Program-made: the position numbers and the translations under genes
Shown: one piece after another, positions 9,346 through 18,082 of the stretch
Numbering within the stretch: the first letter of the stretch is position 1
Layout: the number at the start of each line of letters is the position of its first letter
Assembly (NCBI GenBank): GCA_028287285.1
Contig: JAQBPY010000065.1
Location: 1 to 64,000 of the forward strand
Origin: Gemmatimonadota bacterium
GTDB lineage: Bacteria > Gemmatimonadota > Gemmatimonadetes > Gemmatimonadales > Gemmatimonadaceae
DNA length: 64,000 nt
Direction: 5' to 3'
The notes under the pieces: generated by a model
The model's input: the letters and a program-made list of their open reading frames with translations, nothing else
The model's database searches: none
What the model was told of the DNA's origin: nothing

Positions 9346-9839
9346 TAGTTTCCGAACTGCAGCTGCACGCCGAAATCCTTGCTCTTCAGGAGCGTGATGG
9401 CTTCCTGCAGGTCGTCCCGTGATGGCCCGCTGATGCGCACCTGCTCCCCCTGAATCGACGCCTGTACCTTTTTCAGCTTGGCGTCCTTGATCGCGGCCGC
9501 CACTTTCTTGGCCGTCTCCGTATCGAGCTCCATCTTGAGCTTCACCTCGCGGCGCACGGTGTCTCCGGCGGCCTGCTTGATGTCGCCCACGTCGAGGTTC
9601 TTAACGGGAACGCCGCGCTTGATCAGCTTCGACTGCACGATGTCGAAAAGCGCCGTCATCTGGAAATCGCTGTCGGCCACAAGGGCAATGAGGTTTTCCG
9701 CGCGCTTGAACTCGATGGTCGCGCTGGAGCCCTTGAAGTCATAGCGCTGGACAACTTCCTTCTGCGCCTGATTGATTGCATTGTCGACCTCCTGAAGGTC
9801 GACACCCGTGGTCACGTCAAAAGAAGCGGTCTGAGCCAT
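9339..9839 (-). CDS. yajQ: YajQ family nucleotide-binding protein
   Basis: The 166-residue product matches YajQ over its full length: FDVTTGVDLQEVDNAINQ at the start, YDFKGSSATIEF, the GVPVKNLDVGDIKQA block and the C-terminal VRISGPSRDDLQEAI. YajQ-like proteins are small cytosolic two-domain proteins that bind nucleotides; some members bind cyclic di-GMP and modulate transcription factors. Which ligand is used here cannot be told. The gene is alone on its strand, and its 3' end meets the preceding lipoprotein gene. Start ATG at 9839 is the canonical family start. Confidence 0.92.
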   Translation of the reverse strand: MAQTASFDVTTGVDLQEVDNAINQAQKEVVQRYDFKGSSATIEFKRAENLIALVADSDFQMTALFDIVQSKLIKRGVPVKNLDVGDIKQAAGDTVRREVKLKMELDTETAKKVAAAIKDAKLKKVQASIQGEQVRISGPSRDDLQEAITLLKSKDFGVQLQFGNYR

Positions 9840-9944
9840 TGCGGTATCCGAAACGAATCTGAGTGAGATCGGCGATTCCCGACTGCTGAAAGTGCGAGGA
9901 TGTCGGAATAACGCACAAGTGCATCAAAACAGGTGGCCTGAGCG

Positions 9945-9950
9945 TATAAT
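9945..9950 (+). promoter_or_regulatory. Consensus -10 box (TATAAT) upstream of the TPR gene
   Basis: A perfect TATAAT lies in the 140-bp gap between divergent yajQ and the TPR gene, 29 bases before the TTG at 9980. No good -35 hexamer is seen 16-18 bases upstream. The predicted transcript would have a leader of about 23 bases. Confidence 0.45.
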
Positions 9951-9979
9951 CAGTATCTCTCCCACCCTTCGCTCTGGTC

Positions 9980-11758
9980 TTGCGCTCCCATTTCACTGCT
10001 GCCGCATTCGTTTTCACGGCAGCCTTCAGCACTTCGCCGACGATGGCGATGGCCCAACAGGAATTCGTGGGTCAGCGGCTGCTCGTCCATACCTTCGAAT
10101 CGCCGCGCGGCGCACTCGGCCGGCGGGTTGGTGACGAGATCTCCAGCGCCATCGATCACGGAAAGGAACGTGACCTGGAGGTGGTGGATCGCGATGAGAT
10201 GCTTCGCTCGTTCGAGAAGTCCGGCTTCAACCCGGACAGCGTGCTGCTCATGAACGAGATCCGGGAGACCACGCGCCGTTACCGCGCCGACGAATATGTG
10301 ATTGGGCGCGTCATTCCCGGTGCCGGCCGGGCCCTGCGGCTCGAGGGGAATCTCATGCTCACGCGCGACTCCGGCCTCAAGCAGCCTATCTCGACGAAGG
10401 AATTTCCCGACCTCGCCCCGGCCGCCGAAGCCTTTGCGGCCGAAGTCCTGAGGGCCCGTGGGCAGCTCGTACCGGTGCGCCGCTGCGAGAATGCAGTGCG
10501 CGGCGGCAAGCTCGCCGATGCGGTCACCGCGGCATTGCAAGGCATCAAGACCTACCCGCGCGCCGCCATCGCACGCATCTGTCTCCTCCGCGCCTACACC
10601 GCGTCGGCCATGCCTGCCGACACGATTCTCTCCGTTGCCAACGCGCTGCTTGCAATCGACTCGCTGAATCCGTACGGCCTCGAAGCCGCCGCCGCGTCCT
10701 ACGACGAAATGGGCAACAGGGAAAAAGCGGGACACGCCTGGAATGCGCTCGCCACCGTGTCCGCACATGATGCGGATGTCGTGAGCCGTACGGTATCAGC
10801 GCTGATGCGCGACGGAAATGCCACCATCGCTCGGCCCATCATTGCGCGTGCCGTGGCCGAGCGTCCAACCGACGAGCATCTCCTTGGCCTGAACTGGCGT
10901 GTGATGCTTGCGTCCGAAGACTGGGTCGCGGCGGCGAAGGCGGGCGAAGCGCTCCGCAAGGCGTACCCCAACTACGAGACGCAGCCGGACTTTTTCGTGC
11001 GCATGGCCACCGCGTACAAGAATGCGAGAGATCCGTTTCGTGCCCTCGCGACAGCAGCAGAGGGCGTGTCGCGCCACCCGGAAGATGCGGACCTCTATCT
11101 CCTTTACGCGCAGCTCGTTGGTGGCGAGAACGATACGGCGCTCGTACGCGGCATCGAGCGTTTTCCAAAGAACGGCAAGCTGCTCGCGCTCGATGCGCAG
11201 AACAAGCGGAAGCGCGGAGACAAACAAGGCGCGCTCGACGCCACCCGCCGTGCCGTGCGGCTGGATTCCACGCTCACGCGCGGATATCTCCAGCTGGCCC
11301 AGGCATTTCTCGACATCGATCAGAACGACAGTGCACTCGTGGCCCTCACCACCGGCATGAAGACGGTGGGCGATACCACCATCGTTGCGCAGTTTGCGCT
11401 CGCACGTGGCAACACGCTCTATCGTGCGGCGAGCGCGAGCAAGAAGCGCGGCGACTTCGAGTCTGCGGTCAAATTCCTGCAGCTCGCAAACACGCTTGCC
11501 CCGTCGCAGAACGCCGGCTTTCTGCTCGGCTCCGCGGCATTCGGCGTGGCACAATTGGTCGCCACGGACATGCCCACCTCCAGGAGCTGTTCGTTGGCCA
11601 CCACGGCACAGCAGAACCTTGCCATTGCGGAAACGCAGCTCACGGCAAACAGCGCTGTGGCTCCGGAGGCGGCGAAACAGTTCCTCGACTATCTGGGGCA
11701 GCTCAGGCCGTACGTGGCGCAGCAGCTGAAGCTGCTCTGCACATCTCCCGCGCCCTGA
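9980..11758 (+). CDS. Secreted TPR-repeat protein of unknown function
   Basis: This 592-residue protein begins at TTG with a signal peptide ending near TMAMA-QQE; the next in-frame ATG (10043) would cut most of it away, so the TTG is kept. Residues 27-170 form an alpha/beta domain (RLLVHTFESPRGALGRRVGDE, VVDRDEMLRSFE) that resembles the TolB/FlgO-type N-terminal domains that sense or build envelope assemblies. From about 180 to 580 there are repeated helical pairs of tetratricopeptide character (ALNPYG, YLQLAQAFLDIDQNDSALVAL). The likely role is an envelope scaffold or adaptor in the periplasm; this is inference. A perfect TATAAT lies upstream. It stands alone between yajQ and an apparently decayed stretch. 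Confidence 0.78.
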   Translation: MRSHFTAAAFVFTAAFSTSPTMAMAQQEFVGQRLLVHTFESPRGALGRRVGDEISSAIDHGKERDLEVVDRDEMLRSFEKSGFNPDSVLLMNEIRETTRRYRADEYVIGRVIPGAGRALRLEGNLMLTRDSGLKQPISTKEFPDLAPAAEAFAAEVLRARGQLVPVRRCENAVRGGKLADAVTAALQGIKTYPRAAIARICLLRAYTASAMPADTILSVANALLAIDSLNPYGLEAAAASYDEMGNREKAGHAWNALATVSAHDADVVSRTVSALMRDGNATIARPIIARAVAERPTDEHLLGLNWRVMLASEDWVAAAKAGEALRKAYPNYETQPDFFVRMATAYKNARDPFRALATAAEGVSRHPEDADLYLLYAQLVGGENDTALVRGIERFPKNGKLLALDAQNKRKRGDKQGALDATRRAVRLDSTLTRGYLQLAQAFLDIDQNDSALVALTTGMKTVGDTTIVAQFALARGNTLYRAASASKKRGDFESAVKFLQLANTLAPSQNAGFLLGSAAFGVAQLVATDMPTSRSCSLATTAQQNLAIAETQLTANSAVAPEAAKQFLDYLGQLRPYVAQQLKLLCTSPAP

Positions 11759-11764
11759 TCGCAG

Positions 11765-11890
11765 TTACGGGTATACAACGGTCACCGCCGTCTCTGCGGT
11801 CTTGTCCAGGTGACCTGACGACTCAGCGGCAATCCGCTCGCATCGTACGTGGTGGCTGACGGTTGACGTCGCGCCGATGGTGACTTGTAT
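11765..11890 (-). pseudogene. Possible remnant of an Ig-like (Big-type) domain gene
   Basis: The 140-bp gap between the TPR gene and the sigma factor has no intact gene. Read on the minus strand, one frame gives VTIGATSTVS and later DKTAETAVTVVYP followed by TAA at 11765-11767, while a shifted frame between them gives ATTYDASGLPLSRQVTWT. That is the pattern of a bacterial Ig-like (Big_2) repeat with frameshifts. The fragment is short and the match is by eye, so confidence is low. Confidence 0.28.
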
Positions 11891-11900
11891 CCCGACCGGC

Positions 11901-12761
11901 CTAACCCAGGTACGACTCCAGCGCGCGAGCCCTGCTCACGTGCCGTAAACGGCTCAACGCCTTTTCCTTGATCTGCCTTACCCGCTCACGGGTGATGCCC
12001 AGCAGCGAGCCAATCTGTTCCAGCGTCATGGGCTCCTCGCCGTCCAGCCCGAAGTACAGGCGAAGAATCTTTGACTCGCGCTCCTTCAGGTGCGCCAGCG
12101 CCTCTTCGATGGACTCGGTGAGCGCCTTCTCGAAGGTGAGCTCGTCGGGGGTGGGATTCAGGTTGTCGGGCAGGTAGTCCAGCAGCCGGTTGTCCTCACC
12201 CGGCGTCATGGGCGCATCCAGCGAGAGGTGGGTCTGCGAGATGGACATCGTCTTCGCGACTTCCTCTTCCGTGATGTCCATTCCCTCGGCGATCTCGGCG
12301 TGCGTCGCCTCGCGGCCCAGCTCCTGGAGCAGAAAGCTTGCGCGCTTTCCAATGCGGTGGAGTGTGCCTGCCCTGTTCAGCGGGACGCGAACAATGCGGC
12401 TCTGTTCTGCCAGCGCCTGCAGGATGGCCTGTCGGATCCACCACACGGCATACGAGATGAACTTGATGCCCTTGGTCTCGTCGAACTTGTGCGCCGCGCG
12501 AATGAGGCCGAGGTTGCCCTCGTTGATCAGGTCCGAGAGTGAGACGCCCTGATTCTGGTATTTCTTGGCGACGCTGACGACGAAGCGCAGGTTGGAGCGC
12601 ACGAGCTTGTCGAGCGCCTCCTGGTCTCCCACCCGGATTTTCTGGGCGAGCGCAACCTCATCTTCCCGCGTGATGAGCGGGTAGATGCTGATGTCGCGCA
12701 GGTACTGATCCAGCGATCCCTCTTCGAACGACGACTTCTTGCTGTTCGGAGTGGTGGCCAT
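11901..12761 (-). CDS. rpoD: RNA polymerase sigma factor, RpoD/SigA type
   Basis: This 286-residue sigma-70 factor has region 1.2 (SLDQYLRDISIYPLITREDE), region 2 with the core-binding and -10 helix (NLRFVVSVAKKYQNQG, DLINEGNLGLIRAAHKFD, FISYAVWWIRQAI), region 3 and region 4 (TLEQIGSLLGITRERVRQI) in order. The intact YAVWWIRQAI and ERVRQIKEKAL motifs mark group 1/2 factors. There is no long region 1.1, and the length resembles the compact primary sigma of Bacteroidota and relatives. It is therefore probably the housekeeping sigma, but a paralogue elsewhere cannot be excluded. It lies 55 bp downstream of lepB on the same strand. No Shine-Dalgarno sequence is clear. Confidence 0.88.
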   Translation of the reverse strand: MATTPNSKKSSFEEGSLDQYLRDISIYPLITREDEVALAQKIRVGDQEALDKLVRSNLRFVVSVAKKYQNQGVSLSDLINEGNLGLIRAAHKFDETKGIKFISYAVWWIRQAILQALAEQSRIVRVPLNRAGTLHRIGKRASFLLQELGREATHAEIAEGMDITEEEVAKTMSISQTHLSLDAPMTPGEDNRLLDYLPDNLNPTPDELTFEKALTESIEEALAHLKERESKILRLYFGLDGEEPMTLEQIGSLLGITRERVRQIKEKALSRLRHVSRARALESYLG

Positions 12762-12816
12762 GCTGCGGTGTCCGGGGAACGGCGAGGCGACCGAAAGGTC
12801 GTGGGGGAAATCTAGT

Positions 12817-13599
12817 TCAATGCACGCGCTCGCCGAGACGCAACCATCGCACGTGCGTCAACCAGGCGAAGTCGTTGGATGAATCCGGGGCAAAGCTGAA
12901 GTAGACCACCTCGGGGCGTCCGCGCAGCAAGGAGTCCGGCACGAAGCCCCAATATCTGCTGTCGAGCGAATTGTCACGATTATCGCCCAGCACGAAGAAG
13001 TCGCCCTTGGGAACGATGAGGGGGCCCCAGTTGTTGCGCGACGGATGGTAGGACGGAACGACACCGGCGGGGCGCACGAGATACTCGGCCTGCCAGCGGA
13101 AATCGTCCCAGACCGGATCCGAGTCAGGATCCGAGTGGCTGACGTATGGCTCCGAGAGCGCAAGGCCGTTCCGAATCAGTACGGCATCGCGCATTGCGAG
13201 CGTGTCGCCCGGAAGGCCAACGAGGCGCTTCACGAAATTCTTGGTGCGGTCCTTGGGCCACTCGAACACGATCACGTCGCCGCGCTGCGGCTGCCGGACG
13301 GCGGGGAGCCGCCTGCCCGTGAGCGGCACTTCGGCGCCGTAGACCAGCTTGTTCACCAGCAGGAAGTCGCCAATGAGCAGCGTGCCTTCCATGCTCCCGC
13401 TCGGGATCTTGAACGCTTCCACGACGAACGTGCGCAGCAGGACGAACATCGTGATGGAGACGAATCCGATCTTCACCCACTCGAAGAAGAAATCGAGGTT
13501 GACCCGGCGGCGATTGACGTGCTCCAGCGCCTCGAGCTTGCGCTCGATCGTGATTTCGCGAGGAGGGAAAACGGGATCAGTCGCTTCCGGCATGGCCAC
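12817..13599 (-). CDS. lepB: Signal peptidase I
   Basis: LepB cleaves signal peptides from exported proteins at the outer face of the inner membrane with a Ser/Lys dyad. The 260-residue protein has one N-terminal transmembrane segment (about 44-62), then KIPSGSMEGTL with nucleophile Ser69, FVKRLVGLPGD with general base Lys124, and the C-terminal VLGDNRDNSLDSRYWG box. An insert of about 40 residues between the last two (WDDFRWQAEYLVRP...NNWGP) is longer than in minimal homologues but common in larger S26 enzymes. The N-terminal 40 residues are cytoplasmic and charged. It is followed by the rpoD-like gene on the same strand. Confidence 0.94.
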   Translation of the reverse strand: MAMPEATDPVFPPREITIERKLEALEHVNRRRVNLDFFFEWVKIGFVSITMFVLLRTFVVEAFKIPSGSMEGTLLIGDFLLVNKLVYGAEVPLTGRRLPAVRQPQRGDVIVFEWPKDRTKNFVKRLVGLPGDTLAMRDAVLIRNGLALSEPYVSHSDPDSDPVWDDFRWQAEYLVRPAGVVPSYHPSRNNWGPLIVPKGDFFVLGDNRDNSLDSRYWGFVPDSLLRGRPEVVYFSFAPDSSNDFAWLTHVRWLRLGERVH

Positions 13600-13643
13600 T
13601 CTGCAATTAAGCCCGCGCTCGGGACGGCAGCAAGCGGTCTGCT

Positions 13644-13668
13644 GTCGTCCCGGGCGGAGCGAAGGACC
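13644..13668 (+). repeat. Dispersed intergenic repeat copy (GTCGTCC...AGCGAAGGACC)
   Basis: This 25-bp element in the 84-bp gap between lepB and the aldehyde dehydrogenase belongs to a family whose other copies lie at 34511-34540 and 42714-42740. Its ends form a partial inverted repeat, GTCC/GGAC. Confidence 0.45.
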
Positions 13669-13683
13669 TGCTTCTATGAGCCC

Positions 13684-15180
13684 TTAGATATCCTGGTAGT
13701 TGTCGATCTGCGCCCGTTGCAGCGCCCCGGAGAAGTCGCAGTACCCGACCTTCGTCTCCGAATAGAACTCGTACACTTCCCACCCGCCTTCGCGGTGGCC
13801 ATTTCCTGTCTGCTTTACCCCGCCAAACGGCAGATGTGCTTCGGCGCCGATGGTAGGCGCATCGATGTACGTGATGCCGTTGTCCAGCTCGTTGAACGCG
13901 CGGAAGGCAAGGTTCACATCCCTGGTGTACAGGGAGGACGACAACCCGTATTTCACGCCATTGTTCACCTGGAACGCCTCATCGGCATCCTGCACGCGAA
14001 CCACGCTGAGCACGGGCCCGAAAATCTCCTCCTGCTCGATGCGCATCCCGGACTCCACGCGTGCAAAGATCGTGGGCTCGAAGAAGAACCCATGCTCGAA
14101 CTTCTTGCCCTCCGCCCGGCGTCCGCCGCAAAGGAGATCGGCGCCATCGCTCTGCCCGATGTCGATGTAGCGCTCGACTTTCTTGAGTGACTCCTCGTGG
14201 ATGAGCGGGCCCACGTCCGTGCCCTTCTTCCGCCCGTCGCCGAGCACCATGGCCCGCGCGCGGTCCACGAGCTTGCTGAGAAATTCGTCGTGCACTCCCT
14301 TCTGGAGAATGAGCCGGCTCGTTGCCGTGCAGCGCTGGCCCGTGGTGCCGAACGCACCCCAGAGAATGCCGTCGAGTGCCAGCTCGAGATCCGCGTCGTC
14401 GAGCACGATCATCGCGTTCTTGCCCCCCATCTCGAGCGACAGGCGCTTGTGCATGCGCCCGCACTCCTGGCCAACGAGGCTGCCCGTCTGCGTGGAGCCC
14501 GTGAACGAGATGACGGGCACTTCCGGATGCGACACGAGCGGTGCGCCCACATCCTCGCCCAGTCCATGGACGAGCTGAATGACCTCGGGCGGGAGGCCTG
14601 CCTCGAGCATGATCTCCACGAGCACATGCCCGGTATGCGGCACATCCTCGCTCGGCTTGAAGATGCAGGAGTTTCCGCACACCAGCGCAGGAAACATCTT
14701 CCAGGTGGGAATGGCGAGCGGAAAATTGAAGGGAGCAATGATCCCGCACACACCAATGGGCCGGCGAAAGCTCATCGCCCACTTGTTCGCGAGCTCACTC
14801 GGCACGGTGCGCCCGGAGAGCTGGCGGCCCATCGTGGCGGCGTAGTAGGCGGTGTCGATGCCCTCCTGCACGTCGCCGCGCGTTTCCGTGAGGGGCTTGC
14901 CCATCTCACGGGTCATGAGGTCCGCGATCTCCTCCTTGCGCTTCGCAAGCAGGTCCCCGACGCGGCGGAGCACGTCACCGCGCGCGGGGGCCGGCGTCTT
15001 GCGCCACAGCTCGAAGCCTCGCTTTGCTGAAATGACGGCGGCGGCGACGTCGAGGGAATTGGAGAGTGGGAACTGGCCGATCACATCACGTGTGTCCGCG
15101 GGGTTCCGGTTCTCGAAATACGCATCGGACTCGGGGGCGACCCACTGTCCGGCAATGAAGTTCTGGAAGGTCTTGGGCAT
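13684..15180 (-). CDS. NAD(P)-dependent aldehyde dehydrogenase
   Basis: This 498-residue ALDH superfamily enzyme oxidises an aldehyde to an acid. Seen directly: Asn152 in APFNFPLAIP, Lys175 in IFKPSED, the FTGSTQTG dinucleotide loop, general base Glu250 in LEMGGKNA, and nucleophile Cys284 in TGQRCTATSR. The C-terminal IDAPTIGAEAHLPFGGVKQ segment is characteristic of the semialdehyde-type subgroup that includes aminoadipate- and ketoglutarate-semialdehyde dehydrogenases, so a small dicarboxylic or amino-acid semialdehyde is a plausible substrate. Nothing nearby settles it. The gene is monocistronic: a TAGCTT box ends six bases before the ATG, and no ribosome-binding site is present. It is divergent from the dehydratase gene. 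Confidence 0.9.
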   Translation of the reverse strand: MPKTFQNFIAGQWVAPESDAYFENRNPADTRDVIGQFPLSNSLDVAAAVISAKRGFELWRKTPAPARGDVLRRVGDLLAKRKEEIADLMTREMGKPLTETRGDVQEGIDTAYYAATMGRQLSGRTVPSELANKWAMSFRRPIGVCGIIAPFNFPLAIPTWKMFPALVCGNSCIFKPSEDVPHTGHVLVEIMLEAGLPPEVIQLVHGLGEDVGAPLVSHPEVPVISFTGSTQTGSLVGQECGRMHKRLSLEMGGKNAMIVLDDADLELALDGILWGAFGTTGQRCTATSRLILQKGVHDEFLSKLVDRARAMVLGDGRKKGTDVGPLIHEESLKKVERYIDIGQSDGADLLCGGRRAEGKKFEHGFFFEPTIFARVESGMRIEQEEIFGPVLSVVRVQDADEAFQVNNGVKYGLSSSLYTRDVNLAFRAFNELDNGITYIDAPTIGAEAHLPFGGVKQTGNGHREGGWEVYEFYSETKVGYCDFSGALQRAQIDNYQDI

Positions 15181-15186
15181 GCGGGA

Positions 15187-15192
15187 AAGCTA
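15187..15192 (-). promoter_or_regulatory. Putative -10 box (TAGCTT) of leaderless aldehyde dehydrogenase promoter
   Basis: TAGCTT on the minus strand ends six bases before the ATG at 15180. The 35-bp gap to the divergent dehydratase must hold both control regions. Confidence 0.48.
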
Positions 15193-15215
15193 ACTTGTAG
15201 GGACGGAGGTTGTTA

Positions 15216-16181
15216 ATGCGCCCATTGTCTGCCGACCGCATCGCCGAAGCGATGGCTGTGATCGATCCCGTGTTCCTGCGCAGCCCGCTGCTGCGCGAGA
15301 CAACGCTCGACCGCGCCCTGGGAATCGAGATCAGCCTCAAGGTGGAGACGCTGAACCCCATCCGCTCGTTCAAGGGACGCGGCACGGACCTGCTGGTGAC
15401 GCAGCTCAGGGACCGGCGGCTCCTCGTCTGTGCGTCGGCGGGCAATTTTGGTCAAGGTCTGGCACGGGCTGCGCGTCGCCGGCAACGACCGCTCGTCGTC
15501 TACGCCGCACGCAATGCGAACCCACTCAAGGTTGACGCCATGCGTGCCCTGGGCGCTGAGGTGCGGCTGTTCGGCAAGGATTTCGACGCCGCAAAAGACG
15601 CGGCGCGCCGGTTCGCGGCATCATGTGACGCATACTACGTGGAGGACGGCGCGGTGCCGGAAGTGGCGGAAGGTGCGGGCACCATGGCGTTCGAGCTGAG
15701 CGAGGCGGGGCTCATGCCGGAAACCATTCTTGCTCCCGTGGGAAACGGCGCATTGATCACCGGCATTGGCACGTGGTGCCGGCATGCGGAGCGTGGAACG
15801 CGCGTGATTGGCGTTGTGGCAGAAGGCGCGCCGTCCATGCAGCTGTCCTTTGCAGCGCGGGAGCCGTTGCCCACCGACGTTGCCCGCACCATCGCCGATG
15901 GCATCGCCGTACGCGAGCCGGTTCCCTACGCCGTGGAGGCGATGAAGTCCACGGTGGATGAGATGGTGAGCGTGACGGACGACGCCATCGTTCGCGCGAT
16001 GCGGTTGGTGCTCCTGCATACGGGCATCGTCGTGGAGCCTGCGGGCGCAGCAGGAATTGCCGCGCTGCTCGAGTATCCGGAGCGGTGGCGCGGCGGCAGG
16101 GTGGCGGTGCCGCTGTGTGGCGGGAATGTCACGCAGGCGGATGCACGAAAGTGGTTGCTCGCTCCGAACGCGTCCGCCTGA
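15216..16181 (+). CDS. PLP-dependent threonine/serine dehydratase-like enzyme
   Basis: This 321-residue fold-type II PLP enzyme has the cofactor lysine in IRSFKGRG (Lys53), the asparagine loop SAGNFGQGLA, and the glycine loop PVGNGALITG (in place of the common GGGGL). It aligns with the catalytic domain of threonine dehydratase without the C-terminal ACT-like regulatory domain. It is thus likely a catabolic-type, non-isoleucine-regulated enzyme deaminating threonine, serine or a related hydroxy amino acid; the substrate is not determined. ATG at 15216 is chosen because GGAGG at 15205-15209 sits at a good distance; this is one of the few genes here with a clear ribosome-binding site. Its 3' end converges on the gene at 16215. 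Confidence 0.85.
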   Translation: MRPLSADRIAEAMAVIDPVFLRSPLLRETTLDRALGIEISLKVETLNPIRSFKGRGTDLLVTQLRDRRLLVCASAGNFGQGLARAARRRQRPLVVYAARNANPLKVDAMRALGAEVRLFGKDFDAAKDAARRFAASCDAYYVEDGAVPEVAEGAGTMAFELSEAGLMPETILAPVGNGALITGIGTWCRHAERGTRVIGVVAEGAPSMQLSFAAREPLPTDVARTIADGIAVREPVPYAVEAMKSTVDEMVSVTDDAIVRAMRLVLLHTGIVVEPAGAAGIAALLEYPERWRGGRVAVPLCGGNVTQADARKWLLAPNASA

Positions 16182-16214
16182 CGGGCGACAGAGGTAAGCT
16201 GATCTACTTTGCCC

Positions 16215-16667
16215 TTACTTTGCCTTTGCCTCGACACAGGAGAACCCGGCGCGCGCGACGTCCGGCTTGGCGTACCCGGTGCGAGGAAGGACTTCACGGG
16301 CACCGAGGAACAGTCCCCAGCCCACGAGCAATAGCGAGAGCACGTGCGCGCGCGCGGTCCGGTGTTTCCAGGTCCATACGCTGCTCCACAATCCGCCCAG
16401 TGTAACCGTCGCAATGGCCGCGGCATAGCCCGCAAACCCGAACCCGCATTGCGAGGGGTATGGCCAGAACACAATGCCGATCGCAAGCGCCGTGGCGAGT
16501 GCCAGCCGCAGGAACGCAGGCCATGTGCGCGTTTGTGCCCGCTCCGCGGCGACCTGCGCCTTCACCGCCGGCGGCGCGTTCTTGGCAGGCGCCGGAATGA
16601 GGGCCGAGTCCGACATGGACTCGAGCTGCTTGTCGATCTTCTTGAGCTCTGCGTCCCAGTCGGTCAT
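16215..16667 (-). CDS. Small membrane protein of unknown function
   Basis: The 150-residue product has a charged N-terminal 50 residues (DAELKKIDKQLESM, then a Pro/Ala-rich linker) followed by four hydrophobic segments (about 52-70, 75-95, 108-122 and a short fourth). No known family was recognised. Its ATG overlaps the stop codon of the sigma-54 activator gene (ATGA), so the two are translated together and may act together, for example as a membrane component linked to the regulator's output. That link is inference from gene order only. It is the last gene of a four-gene leftward operon. Confidence 0.65.
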   Translation of the reverse strand: MTDWDAELKKIDKQLESMSDSALIPAPAKNAPPAVKAQVAAERAQTRTWPAFLRLALATALAIGIVFWPYPSQCGFGFAGYAAAIATVTLGGLWSSVWTWKHRTARAHVLSLLLVGWGLFLGAREVLPRTGYAKPDVARAGFSCVEAKAK

Positions 16668-18082
16668 CCGTCATCCTCGTCTGATGCAGCACCATCGGGC
16701 GCAACCACCGGCGGGCCACCTTCTCTCGTCAGGCCATATCGCTCGATCTTCTTGTAGAGATTCGATCGCGGCATGTCCAGCGCGCGCGCCGTCTCGCTCA
16801 CGTTCCAGTCAAAGGCGCGAAGCTTGACGAGCAAATAGGCACGCTCCGCGGCGTGCTTGAAATCCTCGAACGTGGGGACGTCGAGCAACGCGCCCAGCCC
16901 ACCGTCCGGTGTTTCGCCACGGCGTCCCACGAGCCGCTCCACATCGTCCGCGGTGACGCGCGGCCCCGCGGACAGGATGAGCAGCCGCTCTATGGTGTTG
17001 CGCAGCTCCCGGACGTTTCCTGGCCACTCGCGCTTCTGGAGGCTCGCGACCGCGTCATCGCCAAAGGCGCGCGGTGCAATGCCACCCTGCGTGGTGAGCT
17101 GGGAGATGAAGTGCGAGATCAGCGATGGAATGTCCTCGCGCCGTTCACGGAGAGGCGGTACGTGGATGGGCACCACGTTGAGCCTGTAATACAGGTCTTC
17201 CCGGAACCGGCCTGCCGCAATTTCCTCTTCCACCACCTTGTTCGTGGCGGCAAGGACGCGGACGTCCACCTGCACCGCCTTCGCTCCGCCAATTCGTGTG
17301 ACCACACCATCCTGCAGCACGCGCAACACCTTGGCCTGCGCCGCGAGGCTCATGTCGCCGATCTCGTCCAGGAAGAGCGTGCCACCCGTGGCCTGCTCGA
17401 ATTTCCCGGCGCGATCGGTCACGGCGCCCGTAAAGGAGCCCTTCATGTGGCCGAACAACTCGCTCTCGATCAACTCGCTCGGAATGGCCGCGCAGTTCAC
17501 TTCGACAAAGACGTTCTTGGCGCGAGCTGATTGCGAATGCACCGCGCGCGCCACCAGCTCCTTGCCGGTACCGTTCTCACCGGTGATGAGCACGCGCGCC
17601 GGCGTCCTGGCAACGAGCGCAATCTTCTCCGTAAGCTCCCGGATGCCGTACGAATTGCCCACGATCTGGAAGCGCGAATGCACCGTATCGCGCAGCCTCG
17701 TGTTCTCCTCGGCGAGATCCAGGTGCGCGAGCGCATTGCGCAGCGTCACGAGGATACGATCCGTATCGAGCGGCTTTTCGAGAATGTCGTATGCGCCGTG
17801 CTGCGTGGCCTCCACGGCCGTCGCAATGGTCGCGTGTCCGCTGATCATTACCACGATGGCATTGGCGTCCTGCTCGCGCAGCTTCTTCAGCGCCTCGAGC
17901 CCATCTATGCCTGCCATCTTCACATCCATGAACACGAGATGCGGCTTGAACCGCGCATACTCGGCCAGGCCGTCCACCGCGTTGGCTGCGGTCCTCACGT
18001 CGTATCCCTCGAACTCGAGCAGCTGCCCTAGGGCGGCCCGAATGCCCTGCTCGTCGTCGACGATCAGGATCTTCCGGTTCAT
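16664..18082 (-). CDS. NtrC-family sigma-54-dependent response regulator
   Basis: The 472-residue protein has a receiver domain (Asp9/Asp10, phospho-acceptor Asp53 in VFMDVKM, Lys103 in LEKPL), an AAA+ domain with Walker A GENGTGKE near 168-175 and Walker B LFLDEIGD near 237-243, and a C-terminal Fis-type HTH (NVSETARALDMPRSNLYKKIERYGL). The sigma-54 contact loop reads GSFTGA (215-220) instead of the usual GAFTGA. The receiver and EKP arrangement is closest to NtrX-type regulators, which pair with NtrY-like kinases; one such kinase lies at 53269-57186, but the pairing is inference. Both ends overlap neighbours by 4 bp (ATGA), placing it inside the thpR operon. Confidence 0.92.
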   Translation of the reverse strand: MNRKILIVDDEQGIRAALGQLLEFEGYDVRTAANAVDGLAEYARFKPHLVFMDVKMAGIDGLEALKKLREQDANAIVVMISGHATIATAVEATQHGAYDILEKPLDTDRILVTLRNALAHLDLAEENTRLRDTVHSRFQIVGNSYGIRELTEKIALVARTPARVLITGENGTGKELVARAVHSQSARAKNVFVEVNCAAIPSELIESELFGHMKGSFTGAVTDRAGKFEQATGGTLFLDEIGDMSLAAQAKVLRVLQDGVVTRIGGAKAVQVDVRVLAATNKVVEEEIAAGRFREDLYYRLNVVPIHVPPLRERREDIPSLISHFISQLTTQGGIAPRAFGDDAVASLQKREWPGNVRELRNTIERLLILSAGPRVTADDVERLVGRRGETPDGGLGALLDVPTFEDFKHAAERAYLLVKLRAFDWNVSETARALDMPRSNLYKKIERYGLTREGGPPVVAPDGAASDEDDG

